Position numbers and translations under genes: made by a program
In this document: positions 1-4,893 of the stretch, piece by piece
Position numbering within the stretch: the stretch's first letter is position 1
Layout: every line of letters begins with the position of its first letter
Source: Methanobacteriota archaeon
GTDB taxonomy: Archaea; Halobacteriota; Bog-38; Methanoflorentales; Methanoflorentaceae
DNA length: 5,095 nucleotides
Assembly (NCBI GenBank): GCA_028679495.1
Contig: JAJRBK010000161.1
Location: 1 to 5,095, forward strand
Direction: 5' to 3'
Notes under the pieces: model-generated
What the model saw: only the letters and a program-made list of their open reading frames with translations
The model's database searches: none
Told to the model about the DNA's origin: nothing

Positions 1-393
1 ATCTCGGCGCCCTCCTACGTCAATGAGAGCGTCGCAGTCAGTGTCACTGTCAAGAATCGGGGCGCCGACAAAGCGAACTCAACATATCTCGTCTTTGAAA
101 ACCTTCCAAGAGACATTAGCGTGGATAACGGCGGCGTTTTTGACATAGCATCAAGCTCAACGGCGGTGTTTGCGGTTAAGATCACTGCTGCGAGCGGTGC
201 TTCAGGCAATTACGATCTCGGCTTCCACGCGACGAGTGGTAACCTCACAAGCGAGAATAGGACTATTCCGGTCCAGATCGGCAATCCGACCGCAAGTGCG
301 GCGAAGAGCCAAAGCCTACTTCCAGGATTCGAGGTCATCTTTGCGCTCCTCGGCTTGGTCGCAGCGGCGTACGTGCTAAGTAGGAGAAGTTAA
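1..393 (+). CDS. S-layer-like secreted surface protein with PGF-CTERM anchor, C-terminal part
   Basis: The frame is open from the first base and ends at TAA 391-393, so 130 residues of a longer protein are visible; the GTG at 121 is internal, not a start. Residues 1-95 are Val/Ser/Thr-rich beta-type sequence with a VTVKNRGADKANST pattern like the CARDB/COG1361 Ig-like folds of archaeal surface proteins. Four N-glycosylation sequons are visible (N8, N26, N81, N86). A short Ala/Ser linker follows, then the tail: PGFE at 108-111, a hydrophobic helix, and a terminal SRRS. That tripartite tail is the PGF-CTERM signal, which in known archaea is processed by archaeosortase A with lipid attachment at the cell surface. 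I infer that the protein is exported and anchored outside the membrane. The binding or structural role cannot be told from this fragment. The tail assignment is strong; the Ig-like domain is assigned by sequence character only. Confidence 0.87.
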   Translation: MSAPSYVNESVAVSVTVKNRGADKANSTYLVFENLPRDISVDNGGVFDIASSSTAVFAVKITAASGASGNYDLGFHATSGNLTSENRTIPVQIGNPTASAAKSQSLLPGFEVIFALLGLVAAAYVLSRRS

Positions 394-420
394 GATTCCT
401 CATACCTCGTTGAGCGCACG

Positions 421-428
421 TTTATATA
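421..428 (+). promoter_or_regulatory. TATA box of the small membrane protein gene
   Basis: TTTATATA stands out in a G+C-balanced stretch. Archaeal transcription normally starts about 22-27 nt beyond the centre of the box, here roughly 447-452, which leaves only a few nucleotides before the ATG at 456. No Shine-Dalgarno site is visible, so the mRNA is probably leaderless or nearly so. Confidence 0.65.
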
Positions 429-455
429 CGGCGGTGCCCTACCTTTCTTACGCAC

Positions 456-902
456 ATGCACGCAAGCCAGATGTATGATGATGACGTCGACGCCGTCATT
501 ATGGCGGCGGAGGAGAACCCTGAGTACCGAGAAGAGATCGTGGAAAGCTTCATCGACCAGGTGCTCCGTCGTAAAAAGCGTCGAGGTGCAGCGTGGCGCA
601 ATATCGCTCTCCTTCTCTTAGTTGGCGTTCTCGGAACGCTTTTTATAGACCGTCTTATCTCTTTTCCGCTGAGTCTTTTTGCTTTCATCTTTCTTTGGCT
701 TGTCATCTTCGGCGCGTGGGCGGTTACCCGTTTCATCGCTCTTGCCAAGCGAAACGCGATGCGGCTTGCACTGACGTGGCTCCTCACACAAGCGGCTTTA
801 CGACACACCGTATCTCGGAGCATGCGAGGTTCGTTCACCGTTGGTCTCGTAAAGGCGTGCTTGAAACAGCTTGTAAAAAGATTTCTGATAGCCACGCGCT
901 AG
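456..902 (+). CDS. Small membrane protein with two helices, function unknown
   Basis: I do not recognise a family for this 148-residue protein. The N-terminus (1-36) is acidic, with a DDDVD run and an EENPEYREE segment likely to be helical. A basic cluster RRKKRR follows at 38-43. Two hydrophobic segments come next, about 49-64 and 70-97, separated by a short loop with DR at 65-66, so this is a hairpin in the membrane. The C-terminal 50 residues are basic and amphipathic (several R/K, no long hydrophobic run). By the positive-inside rule both ends probably lie in the cytoplasm. The ATG at 456 fits the TATA box spacing; the in-frame ATG at 471 (MYDDD) is the alternative, and neither has a Shine-Dalgarno site. 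The gene follows the surface protein by 62 nt with its own promoter, so co-function is not implied. Its hydrophobic pattern shows this frame to be real rather than the overlapping frames. Confidence 0.75.
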   Translation: MHASQMYDDDVDAVIMAAEENPEYREEIVESFIDQVLRRKKRRGAAWRNIALLLLVGVLGTLFIDRLISFPLSLFAFIFLWLVIFGAWAVTRFIALAKRNAMRLALTWLLTQAALRHTVSRSMRGSFTVGLVKACLKQLVKRFLIATR

Positions 903-995
903 TACGATGCAGCGCGGAGCTCCACACACGACCCCCCGTCTAGGCTGCGTGCGACCCGTCCTACGAGGTGGGGGCTCAAGTGAACGTCGCGAGCC
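903..995. other. Convergent intergenic spacer with GGAGCTCC palindrome
   Basis: These 93 nt separate the stop codons of two converging genes. They hold an 8-bp perfect palindrome, GGAGCTCC, at 916-923 and C-rich and G-rich tracts (about 931-936 and 969-974) that could pair over a long loop. No T-tract of the kind used for archaeal termination is visible on either strand, and I see no gene. Confidence 0.4.
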
Positions 996-1784
996 TTACG
1001 GTCTCATGGCCTCGTAAGCGTCATACCCCTCGTGAACAACACGTGCGATGTGCCGGACTGCGGTCGTCGGATCTTTTGCCTGAAATGTGTTCCGGCCTAT
1101 CGCTACACCACGGCCGCCTGCATCAAGTGAATCCCTTACCATCTGTAACAGCTGGCGTTCAGTGTCCATTTGCGGACCCCCAGCCACCACGACGGGAACC
1201 GGACAACCCTTGATCACGTCTTTAAAGGAATCGATATCACCGGTGTAGTTTGTCTTAACGATGTCAGCCCCAAGCTCCGCGCCAACGCGCGCTGCAAGCT
1301 TTACATACTCAGCGTCATGTTCGTTCTCAACTTTCGGACCCCGTGGATACATCATGGCAAGGAGGGGCATCCCCCAGTAGTCGCATTGTGCCGAGACCCG
1401 CCCTAACGTAGCAAGCATTTCCGCTTCGTATTGGGCGCCGATGTTAACGTGCACGCTGACCGCATCAGCACCGAATTTTATTGCTTCTTCGACGTTTTTA
1501 ACGAGTACCTTATGGTTCGGATCGGGAGCAAGCGACGTGCTTCCTGAGAGGTGTATGATCAATCCGATATCACGGCCATACCCACGATGCCCGTGTTTGG
1601 CCAGCCCGATATGACCGAGGACTGCGTTTGCGCCACCCTCTGCTACTTTGTTCACGGCGGTTCGCAGGTCTTCTAGCCCTCTAATGGGGCCCACGCTTAC
1701 ACCATGATCCATAGGCACAATGATGGTATTGTTCGTATTTCGGTTGAAGATACGTTCTAGACGGATCGGCTTCCCTGTGTACAT
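996..1784 (-). CDS. aroA': 2-amino-3,7-dideoxy-D-threo-hept-6-ulosonate synthase (ADH synthase, archaeal class I aldolase family)
   Basis: This cytoplasmic enzyme makes ADH, the precursor of 3-dehydroquinate, by an aldolase/transaldolase reaction of aspartate semialdehyde with a 6-deoxy-5-ketofructose phosphate; it opens the archaeal route to aromatic amino acids, which lacks DAHP synthase. The 262-residue protein is near usual family length (about 265-273). It starts with RLERIFNR, then PMDHG, where D26 is the catalytic aspartate. GHRGYGRD lies at 65-72, MMYPRGPK at 144-151 has catalytic Y146, and IVKTNYTGDIDSF holds K177, the Schiff-base lysine. Compared with the Methanocaldococcus enzyme MJ0400 (D33, Y153, K184 as I recall them) all three are shifted by exactly 7, so the barrel is intact and only the N-terminus is shorter. 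AGGP (201-204) and GVAIGRN (226-232) are the C-terminal phosphate-binding loops. The ATG at 1784 is the only sensible start: an in-frame TGA lies three codons upstream. No good Shine-Dalgarno site is visible. The usual partner, dehydroquinate synthase II, is not in the window. The main alternative name is class I fructose-bisphosphate aldolase, a homologous family. Confidence 0.93.
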   Translation of the reverse strand: MYTGKPIRLERIFNRNTNNTIIVPMDHGVSVGPIRGLEDLRTAVNKVAEGGANAVLGHIGLAKHGHRGYGRDIGLIIHLSGSTSLAPDPNHKVLVKNVEEAIKFGADAVSVHVNIGAQYEAEMLATLGRVSAQCDYWGMPLLAMMYPRGPKVENEHDAEYVKLAARVGAELGADIVKTNYTGDIDSFKDVIKGCPVPVVVAGGPQMDTERQLLQMVRDSLDAGGRGVAIGRNTFQAKDPTTAVRHIARVVHEGYDAYEAMRP

Positions 1785-1933
1785 ATGAGATCAAGTGCGC
1801 CAATGAGCGTATTAACGTTATGGCATGTGTCTCTCTCTTCATTGCAGCCTTGGCACAGGATTTGTTCCGTCATTAGCTGCGACGAGTGGCTGCTTCACCT
1901 CCTAAGTTAGAGGTATTTTCGTAGGATGGTTGT

Positions 1934-1953
1934 TTCACCGCGCTCTTGGTGAA
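1934..1953 (+). repeat. Inverted repeat TTCACC-8-GGTGAA in the leader of the Cys-rich gene
   Basis: A perfect 6-bp stem with an 8-nt loop lies 44 nt before the start codon at 1998. The left arm TTCACC is repeated at 1894-1899, so the right arm GGTGAA has two possible partners. It may be an RNA hairpin or an operator; the sequence alone does not decide between them, and a 6-bp repeat can occur by chance. Confidence 0.35.
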
Positions 1954-1985
1954 CCTTCATTGGTGCCCTAGTCGTCTTTAGTTAC

Positions 1986-1990
1986 GAGGT
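1986..1990 (+). promoter_or_regulatory. Shine-Dalgarno site of the small Cys-rich gene
   Basis: GAGGT sits 7 nt before the ATG at 1998, normal spacing for archaeal ribosome binding. It supports that ATG as the start and this short frame as a real gene. Confidence 0.65.
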
Positions 1991-1997
1991 TAATAAC

Positions 1998-2177
1998 ATG
2001 CTGCTAGCCCACGTGCCGCGATGCAAACACTGTGTATACCATCGCCGAAAGTGGACGTGCGACGTCTTTCCGAAAGGAATCCCTGCAGATATCCAATATG
2101 GAGAGCACGACCACAAGAAGCCCTATCCAGGTGATCGCGGTCGATGTTTTACGCATCACGCTGAAAGGCACGATTGA
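1998..2177 (+). CDS. Small Cys/His-rich conserved hypothetical protein (59 aa)
   Basis: This short gene runs from ATG 1998 to TGA 2175-2177. It has four cysteines, C9-x2-C12-x8-C21 and C50, and many histidines, with the core CDVFPKGIPADIQYGEHDHK and then PYPGDRGRCF. That layout, Cys pair, third Cys just before FPxGIPxxI, then DHxxPxPGDxGxxF, matches from memory a family of tiny uncharacterised proteins found in bacteria and archaea, whose function is unknown to me. The cysteines and histidines suggest metal (probably zinc) binding, which is inference. There is no signal peptide or membrane segment, so it is probably cytoplasmic. The Shine-Dalgarno site is well spaced. The winged-helix regulator follows 87 nt later on the same strand, so they may share a transcript. 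The motif, rather than length, is why I call this real. Confidence 0.82.
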   Translation: MLLAHVPRCKHCVYHRRKWTCDVFPKGIPADIQYGEHDHKKPYPGDRGRCFTHHAERHD

Positions 2178-2264
2178 GTGAGGGGAGCGGCGACATATCT
2201 AGCACGAAGGTATTTGAGCTCGGCGCACAACATAACATGTACGATCTCCAATAGAGGTGAGGGT
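2178..2264 (+). other. Spacer before the regulator; upstream frame extension judged non-coding
   Basis: The regulator frame is open back to a GTG directly after the preceding stop codon, but the 29 extra codons look unlike the rest and have no ribosome site placed for that GTG. The spacer contains ATATCTA at 2195-2201, a heptamer that recurs in the promoter at 2878-2884, and a small ACATGT palindrome at 2235-2240. A weak promoter here is possible. Confidence 0.45.
2254..2260 (+). promoter_or_regulatory. Shine-Dalgarno site that fixes the regulator start
   Basis: GAGGTGA is a full match to the archaeal 16S rRNA 3' end and stands 4 nt before the ATG at 2265. It argues strongly for that ATG over the GTG at 2178. 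Confidence 0.75.
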
Positions 2265-2648
2265 ATGTCGCGTCGACTTGATGCTATGCGCTCTCGGGAA
2301 GACCAGTTCATTCATGCGTTATATTCAGTGACAAAGGGCGATACGAGGGTGTGCGGTGACGTTCGTACCATTGCACGAAGGCTCGGCTACGATCGTCGGA
2401 CGTGCGTCTCTATTGTTGCTCACATGCGAAGGAAGGGCATAATAGAGCAACATAACTCCCTACGCCACCTCGTGCGCTTAACTGCTAGTGGGGTTGATTT
2501 CGTCGAGGTCACGTTCGCTGACCTCGCACATTTCCTTGGTGAAGCGCGTGCCGATTGCGCTGAGGGCGCTGCATGCCTACGCGATGAGTTTGTGTCTCGT
2601 GTGGGCAAGGCTAGGAGAAGCCTCGTCCGCTTGGAACCGTCGTTTTGA
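2265..2648 (+). CDS. Winged helix-turn-helix transcriptional regulator (MarR-like)
   Basis: This 127-residue protein has a helix-turn-helix at its centre: DVRTIARRLGYD (32-43) as the positioning helix and turn, RRTCVSIVAHMRRKG (44-58) as the recognition helix, then IIEQHNSLRHLVRLTASG (59-76) as the wing, ending in the LTxxG element typical of MarR/DtxR-type winged helices. Residues 78-122 form a long helical region likely to dimerise. Four cysteines (C30, C47, C98, C104) are present; C47 lies inside the recognition helix and C98/C104 are close together, so a redox or metal input is conceivable but not shown. The likely role is site-specific DNA binding as a dimer. The ATG is set by the Shine-Dalgarno site. 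It follows the Cys-rich small protein, and either that gene or the HEYLH gene downstream could be a target. The exact family is uncertain. Confidence 0.8.
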   Translation: MSRRLDAMRSREDQFIHALYSVTKGDTRVCGDVRTIARRLGYDRRTCVSIVAHMRRKGIIEQHNSLRHLVRLTASGVDFVEVTFADLAHFLGEARADCAEGAACLRDEFVSRVGKARRSLVRLEPSF

Positions 2649-2896
2649 CAGTTAAGACACGACGATCTTTAAGAGGCGCGGGGGGCGTATCACAAACACG
2701 CCTTGGTGCAGCCGTCGTTGCGCGTGCTAACGTCGTGCCTTTAGCCAGGGACGATGCAGCTCGCGATGCTGATGCTGACACTCGTGCAGCTGACAGATGA
2801 AAGCTTGCCGATCGCGAAGTCGTGAGGCTCATCAATCTCCAACGAATGAAACGCTTAAGTAGAAAATATCTTAATATATATCTAAAGATAGTTTAA
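2645..2896 (+). pseudogene. Possible decayed or interrupted small reading frame
   Basis: A TTG at 2645 overlaps the regulator's stop as TTGA, the arrangement of translationally coupled genes. It opens 51 codons ending at TGA 2798-2800. The same frame then stays open for 31 more codons to TAA 2894-2896, with a charged, helix-like sequence containing ADREVVRLINLQRMKRL. Codons in the middle follow the purine-N-pyrimidine pattern common in coding DNA (many GTC, GCT, GAC, GAT). It may be a remnant gene with one nonsense change, a C-terminal extension of the regulator reached by -1 slippage at the TTTTGA, or chance. No homologue is recognised, no Shine-Dalgarno site precedes the TTG, and the last part overlaps the promoter of the next gene. 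Confidence 0.22.
2867..2890 (+). promoter_or_regulatory. Promoter of the HEYLH gene with inverted repeats around the TATA box
   Basis: TTAATATATA at 2871-2880 is a clear archaeal TATA box in an AT-rich block. It predicts transcription start near 2898-2903 and a leader of about 30-35 nt. The box is bracketed by TATCTT (2867-2872) and AAGATA (2885-2890), and a tighter repeat, TATCT-AA-AGATA (2879-2890), overlaps its downstream edge. A repressor bound there would block TBP, so an operator is a fair inference; which regulator binds is unknown. Confidence 0.6.
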
Positions 2897-2900
2897 CAAG

Positions 2901-2921
2901 CTGGCGCGCAACAGACGCCGG
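2901..2921 (+). other. Small hairpin in the leader of the HEYLH gene
   Basis: CTGGCG (2901-2906) can pair with CGCCGG (2916-2921), including one G-U pair, around a 9-nt loop. It would sit at or near the 5' end of the predicted transcript and ends 12 nt before the ATG. No Shine-Dalgarno site is visible in this leader. Confidence 0.3.
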
Positions 2922-2933
2922 CAATCGCACACT

Positions 2934-3434
2934 ATGAACGAATATCTCATTAGGCAATTTGATGATGCGCTGACGCTATCCGATATCTTTGAAGTGGTCA
3001 AGGCATCAGTGCAGGCGTCCGCGGGCATGAGCCGAGGCGGCATCATGCTCGGACTTGCAAACCTCGGAAACCATCCAAATGGTTTTCTTGGCGCTTTCTA
3101 CCCGGTCGGTTCTAACATCATCGTGATGAACGAAGTGCCCCTGCGGCGCATTAAGGAGACTGACCCTGCGCTATGGAAGCCATACGTTTTTCACGTGCAG
3201 CTCCACGAGTATCTACACTCACTCGGGTTGTTTAGCGAACGCGCGGTGAGGCAGCGGGCCTACGGGATTACCAAGGACATCTTTGGTGAAGAACACCTCG
3301 CGACTATGCTTGCGGCAAACACCGAGCGCTTTATCCCGCAGCTCGTTTATCCCAACGTGTCTTGGCAGCCTAAGGATCTCAAAATCAAGCTTGTAGAGGA
3401 TTTTGACCGGTCAAGCGCCAGCTACTTTGCATAG
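2934..3434 (+). CDS. Putative zinc metalloprotease-like protein with HEYLH motif
   Basis: The 166-residue protein carries FHVQLHEYLHSLG at 86-98. Here H91-E92-x2-H95 is an HExxH zinc-protease signature within a hydrophobic helix, with E92 the expected general base and H91/H95 metal ligands. A third ligand is not certain; E102 or the FGEEH segment (117-121, about 24 residues on, gluzincin-like spacing) are candidates. Before the motif, GFLGAFYPVGSNIIVMN (50-66) looks like the edge strands that normally align substrate in such enzymes. There is no signal peptide or membrane helix, so it is probably cytoplasmic. The N-terminal 30 residues are helical, and the last 30 (KDLKIKLVEDFDRSS) are charged. 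I know of no characterised member; peptidase activity is inferred from the motif alone. The ATG at 2934 fits the promoter but lacks a Shine-Dalgarno site. It has its own promoter and converges on the MFS gene. Confidence 0.78.
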   Translation: MNEYLIRQFDDALTLSDIFEVVKASVQASAGMSRGGIMLGLANLGNHPNGFLGAFYPVGSNIIVMNEVPLRRIKETDPALWKPYVFHVQLHEYLHSLGLFSERAVRQRAYGITKDIFGEEHLATMLAANTERFIPQLVYPNVSWQPKDLKIKLVEDFDRSSASYFA

Positions 3435-3450
3435 GGTGGCGCGCCACCCT
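3433..3450. repeat. Perfect 18-bp palindrome at the 3' end of the HEYLH gene
   Basis: AGGGTGGCGCGCCACCCT is a perfect palindrome with 9-bp halves and includes the last two bases of the TAG stop codon. As RNA it could form a 7-bp stem with a CGCG loop on either strand, fitting a bidirectional 3'-end structure between convergent genes. No T-run follows on either strand, so it is not a canonical archaeal terminator; a DNA-binding site is the alternative. Confidence 0.6.
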
Positions 3451-3472
3451 CTAAGAGCGTGAGCAAAGACGT

Positions 3473-3480
3473 GGGGCCCC
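3473..3480. repeat. GGGGCCCC palindrome near the MFS gene end
   Basis: An 8-bp G/C palindrome lies 7 bp from the MFS stop codon; the flanking bases also allow TGGGG/CCCCA pairing (3472-3476 with 3479-3483). It may help define the 3' end of the MFS transcript, without a T-tract. Confidence 0.35.
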
Positions 3481-3487
3481 CCAGCTG

Positions 3488-4888
3488 TTACCGCACTTTG
3501 CCACGTGCGAGCGAGGCGAGTATGCCAAAGAAACATAGCACGGTAAAGAGCGAGAAGGCTAGCTGGCTGCTCTGAAGGAACAGCTGAGAGGAGTCTGGAG
3601 TGATCGCCGTCTGCCCTATGATCAACGCGAAGATGAGTTCGACGAGTGCCAGACTCACCACTTGACCTATCGTACGCATGGTAGCGACGGTTCCTGATGC
3701 GACGCCGTAGAATCGACTTTCAACAGAGCTCATGACCGCATTCGTATTCGGTGAGGAGAACAAGCCAAACCCGACCCCGAGAACAGCGAGGCTTGCCACA
3801 ACGATGAGCAAGGGCGTCGACTGCGTTAAGAAGACGAAGGGCGCGAGCCCAAGGGTGGTAAACGCCATGCCAATCGATGCAACGATACGAGGTTCAATAC
3901 GATCCGAGAGCCTTCCCGCTGCGGGCGAAATGACCGCCTGAACGAGAGGCTGTGATATCAAGATGGTGCCGGCCACCACGGGGGAGAACCCCCTTACGCT
4001 CTGCAAGTATATGCTCATGAGAAGGGTTACGGCAAACGTGGCGCTGTAGTTAATGAACGCCGCAAGATTTGAGAACGCAAATGGACGGTTTCTGATGAGA
4101 AGTCCTACGTGGAGGACGGGGAACCGCGATCGGACCTCCCACAGGACAAACGCAACGCTGGCAGCTGCTCCAAAGATGACCAGTATGTAGCTGTTTAACG
4201 CGGGAACCTGTGTCAGGCCATATACGAGCGTGAAAAGTGCAACGCCGTATATGATCGACCCGACGAGATCGAACTGTTCACCCTTTGCCTCTGCCCACTC
4301 TCCCTTGAGCCTAGTGATACTCACTGCTGCAATGAGGATACCAATCGGGATGTTGACGTAGAAGATGCTACGCCATCCGAGATACTGGGTCAGGATTCCT
4401 CCAAGAAAGGGGCCTGCTGATAGACCAAGGTACACCGCAGCAACGCTGATGCCGATTGCCTTGCCTTTTTCACCTTTAGGATATACCGATGTGAGAATGG
4501 CAACGCCCGTGCCCGTCATCATGGACGCGCCAAATCCCTGAAGCGCTCTAAACGCGATAACTGTCGCGCTAGAGAAGGAGCGCGAAATGAGAAGAGAGGC
4601 GACGGTAAAGACGATAGCACCGTAGATGAAGAGCCGTTTCCTCCCATGGATGTCCGCAAGCCTGCCGATTGGAACGAGAAATATCGCTAGCGTAAGGAGA
4701 TACGCGGTCGCGACCCAGGCGAGCGTCACCGCGTCCATAGCAAACTCGCTGCCGATGGAAGGCAGCGCAAGGTTTACCGCTGATACGTCAAAGGGAGTGA
4801 GAAAGGACGCAAGCACCACGACAATGAGCACAAGTGTCCTGTCCGCCGCCGTGGTCGCGAGCGCATCTTGGCCCTTAGTATCTACCAA
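3488..4888 (-). CDS. MFS drug efflux transporter, DHA2 (EmrB/QacA) type, 14 helices
   Basis: This is a proton-driven exporter of the inner membrane. From the TTG start it has 466 residues, usual for 14-helix members. Motifs in order: FDVSAVNLALP (about 33-43), the DHA2 motif in helix 1 that normally reads LDxTVVNVALP; GRLADIHGRKR (75-85), motif A between helices 2 and 3; RALQGFGAS (114-122), motif B with its arginine; GLSAGPFLGG (155-164), the antiporter motif C; then WRSIFYVNIPIG (172-183). I count 14 hydrophobic segments. A motif A-like GRLSDR recurs in the second half. Substrates are typically cationic or lipophilic drugs, but cannot be predicted. GAGGTGA on the minus strand at 4894-4900 sits 5 nt before TTG 4888; the GTG at 4897 would overlap that site, so TTG is preferred. 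No intact adjacent regulator or membrane-fusion partner is seen, as expected in archaea without an outer membrane. Confidence 0.93.
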   Translation of the reverse strand: MVDTKGQDALATTAADRTLVLIVVVLASFLTPFDVSAVNLALPSIGSEFAMDAVTLAWVATAYLLTLAIFLVPIGRLADIHGRKRLFIYGAIVFTVASLLISRSFSSATVIAFRALQGFGASMMTGTGVAILTSVYPKGEKGKAIGISVAAVYLGLSAGPFLGGILTQYLGWRSIFYVNIPIGILIAAVSITRLKGEWAEAKGEQFDLVGSIIYGVALFTLVYGLTQVPALNSYILVIFGAAASVAFVLWEVRSRFPVLHVGLLIRNRPFAFSNLAAFINYSATFAVTLLMSIYLQSVRGFSPVVAGTILISQPLVQAVISPAAGRLSDRIEPRIVASIGMAFTTLGLAPFVFLTQSTPLLIVVASLAVLGVGFGLFSSPNTNAVMSSVESRFYGVASGTVATMRTIGQVVSLALVELIFALIIGQTAITPDSSQLFLQSSQLAFSLFTVLCFFGILASLARGKVR

Positions 4889-4893
4889 GCCAC

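Larger units (their letters stand above)
1785..1997. other. Intergenic region between divergent genes, with SD-like and anti-SD-like elements
   Basis: These 213 nt separate ADH synthase from the small Cys-rich gene. On the plus strand they contain TTCACCTCCT (1894-1903), a GAGGT at 1910-1914 that can pair with ACCTC at 1897-1901, a hairpin TTCACC/GGTGAA at 1934-1953, and the true GAGGT Shine-Dalgarno site at 1986-1990. On the minus strand 1895-1903 reads AGGAGGTGA, a full-strength Shine-Dalgarno site, but the nearest ATG (1873) is 21 nt away. That ATG opens a 38-codon frame running into the ADH synthase gene. TATTAA-type weak promoter sequence lies near 1810-1815. No tRNA or known riboswitch is recognisable. 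Confidence 0.4.

Noticed and set aside
422..943. Long overlapping frames on both strands across the small membrane protein
   Set aside because: Arg/Ser/Cys-rich shadow products without domains; the hydrophobic hairpin in the 456 frame explains the region.
968..1406. Plus-strand frames overlapping the ADH synthase gene
   Set aside because: Antisense shadows of a gene with clear catalytic motifs.
1891..1904. CTTCACCTCCTAA looks like the 3' end of 16S rRNA
   Set aside because: Archaeal 16S ends in CTGGATCACCTCCT; the preceding bases here differ and no other rRNA sequence surrounds it.
1803..1910. 35-codon plus-strand frame opposite the 5' side of ADH synthase
   Set aside because: No ribosome site, low-quality composition, and it is the antisense of the more coding-like minus-strand frame.
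2611..2835. Minus-strand 74-codon frame across the regulator's end
   Set aside because: Ser/Ala/Arg-rich shadow-like product overlapping the regulator, with no motif.
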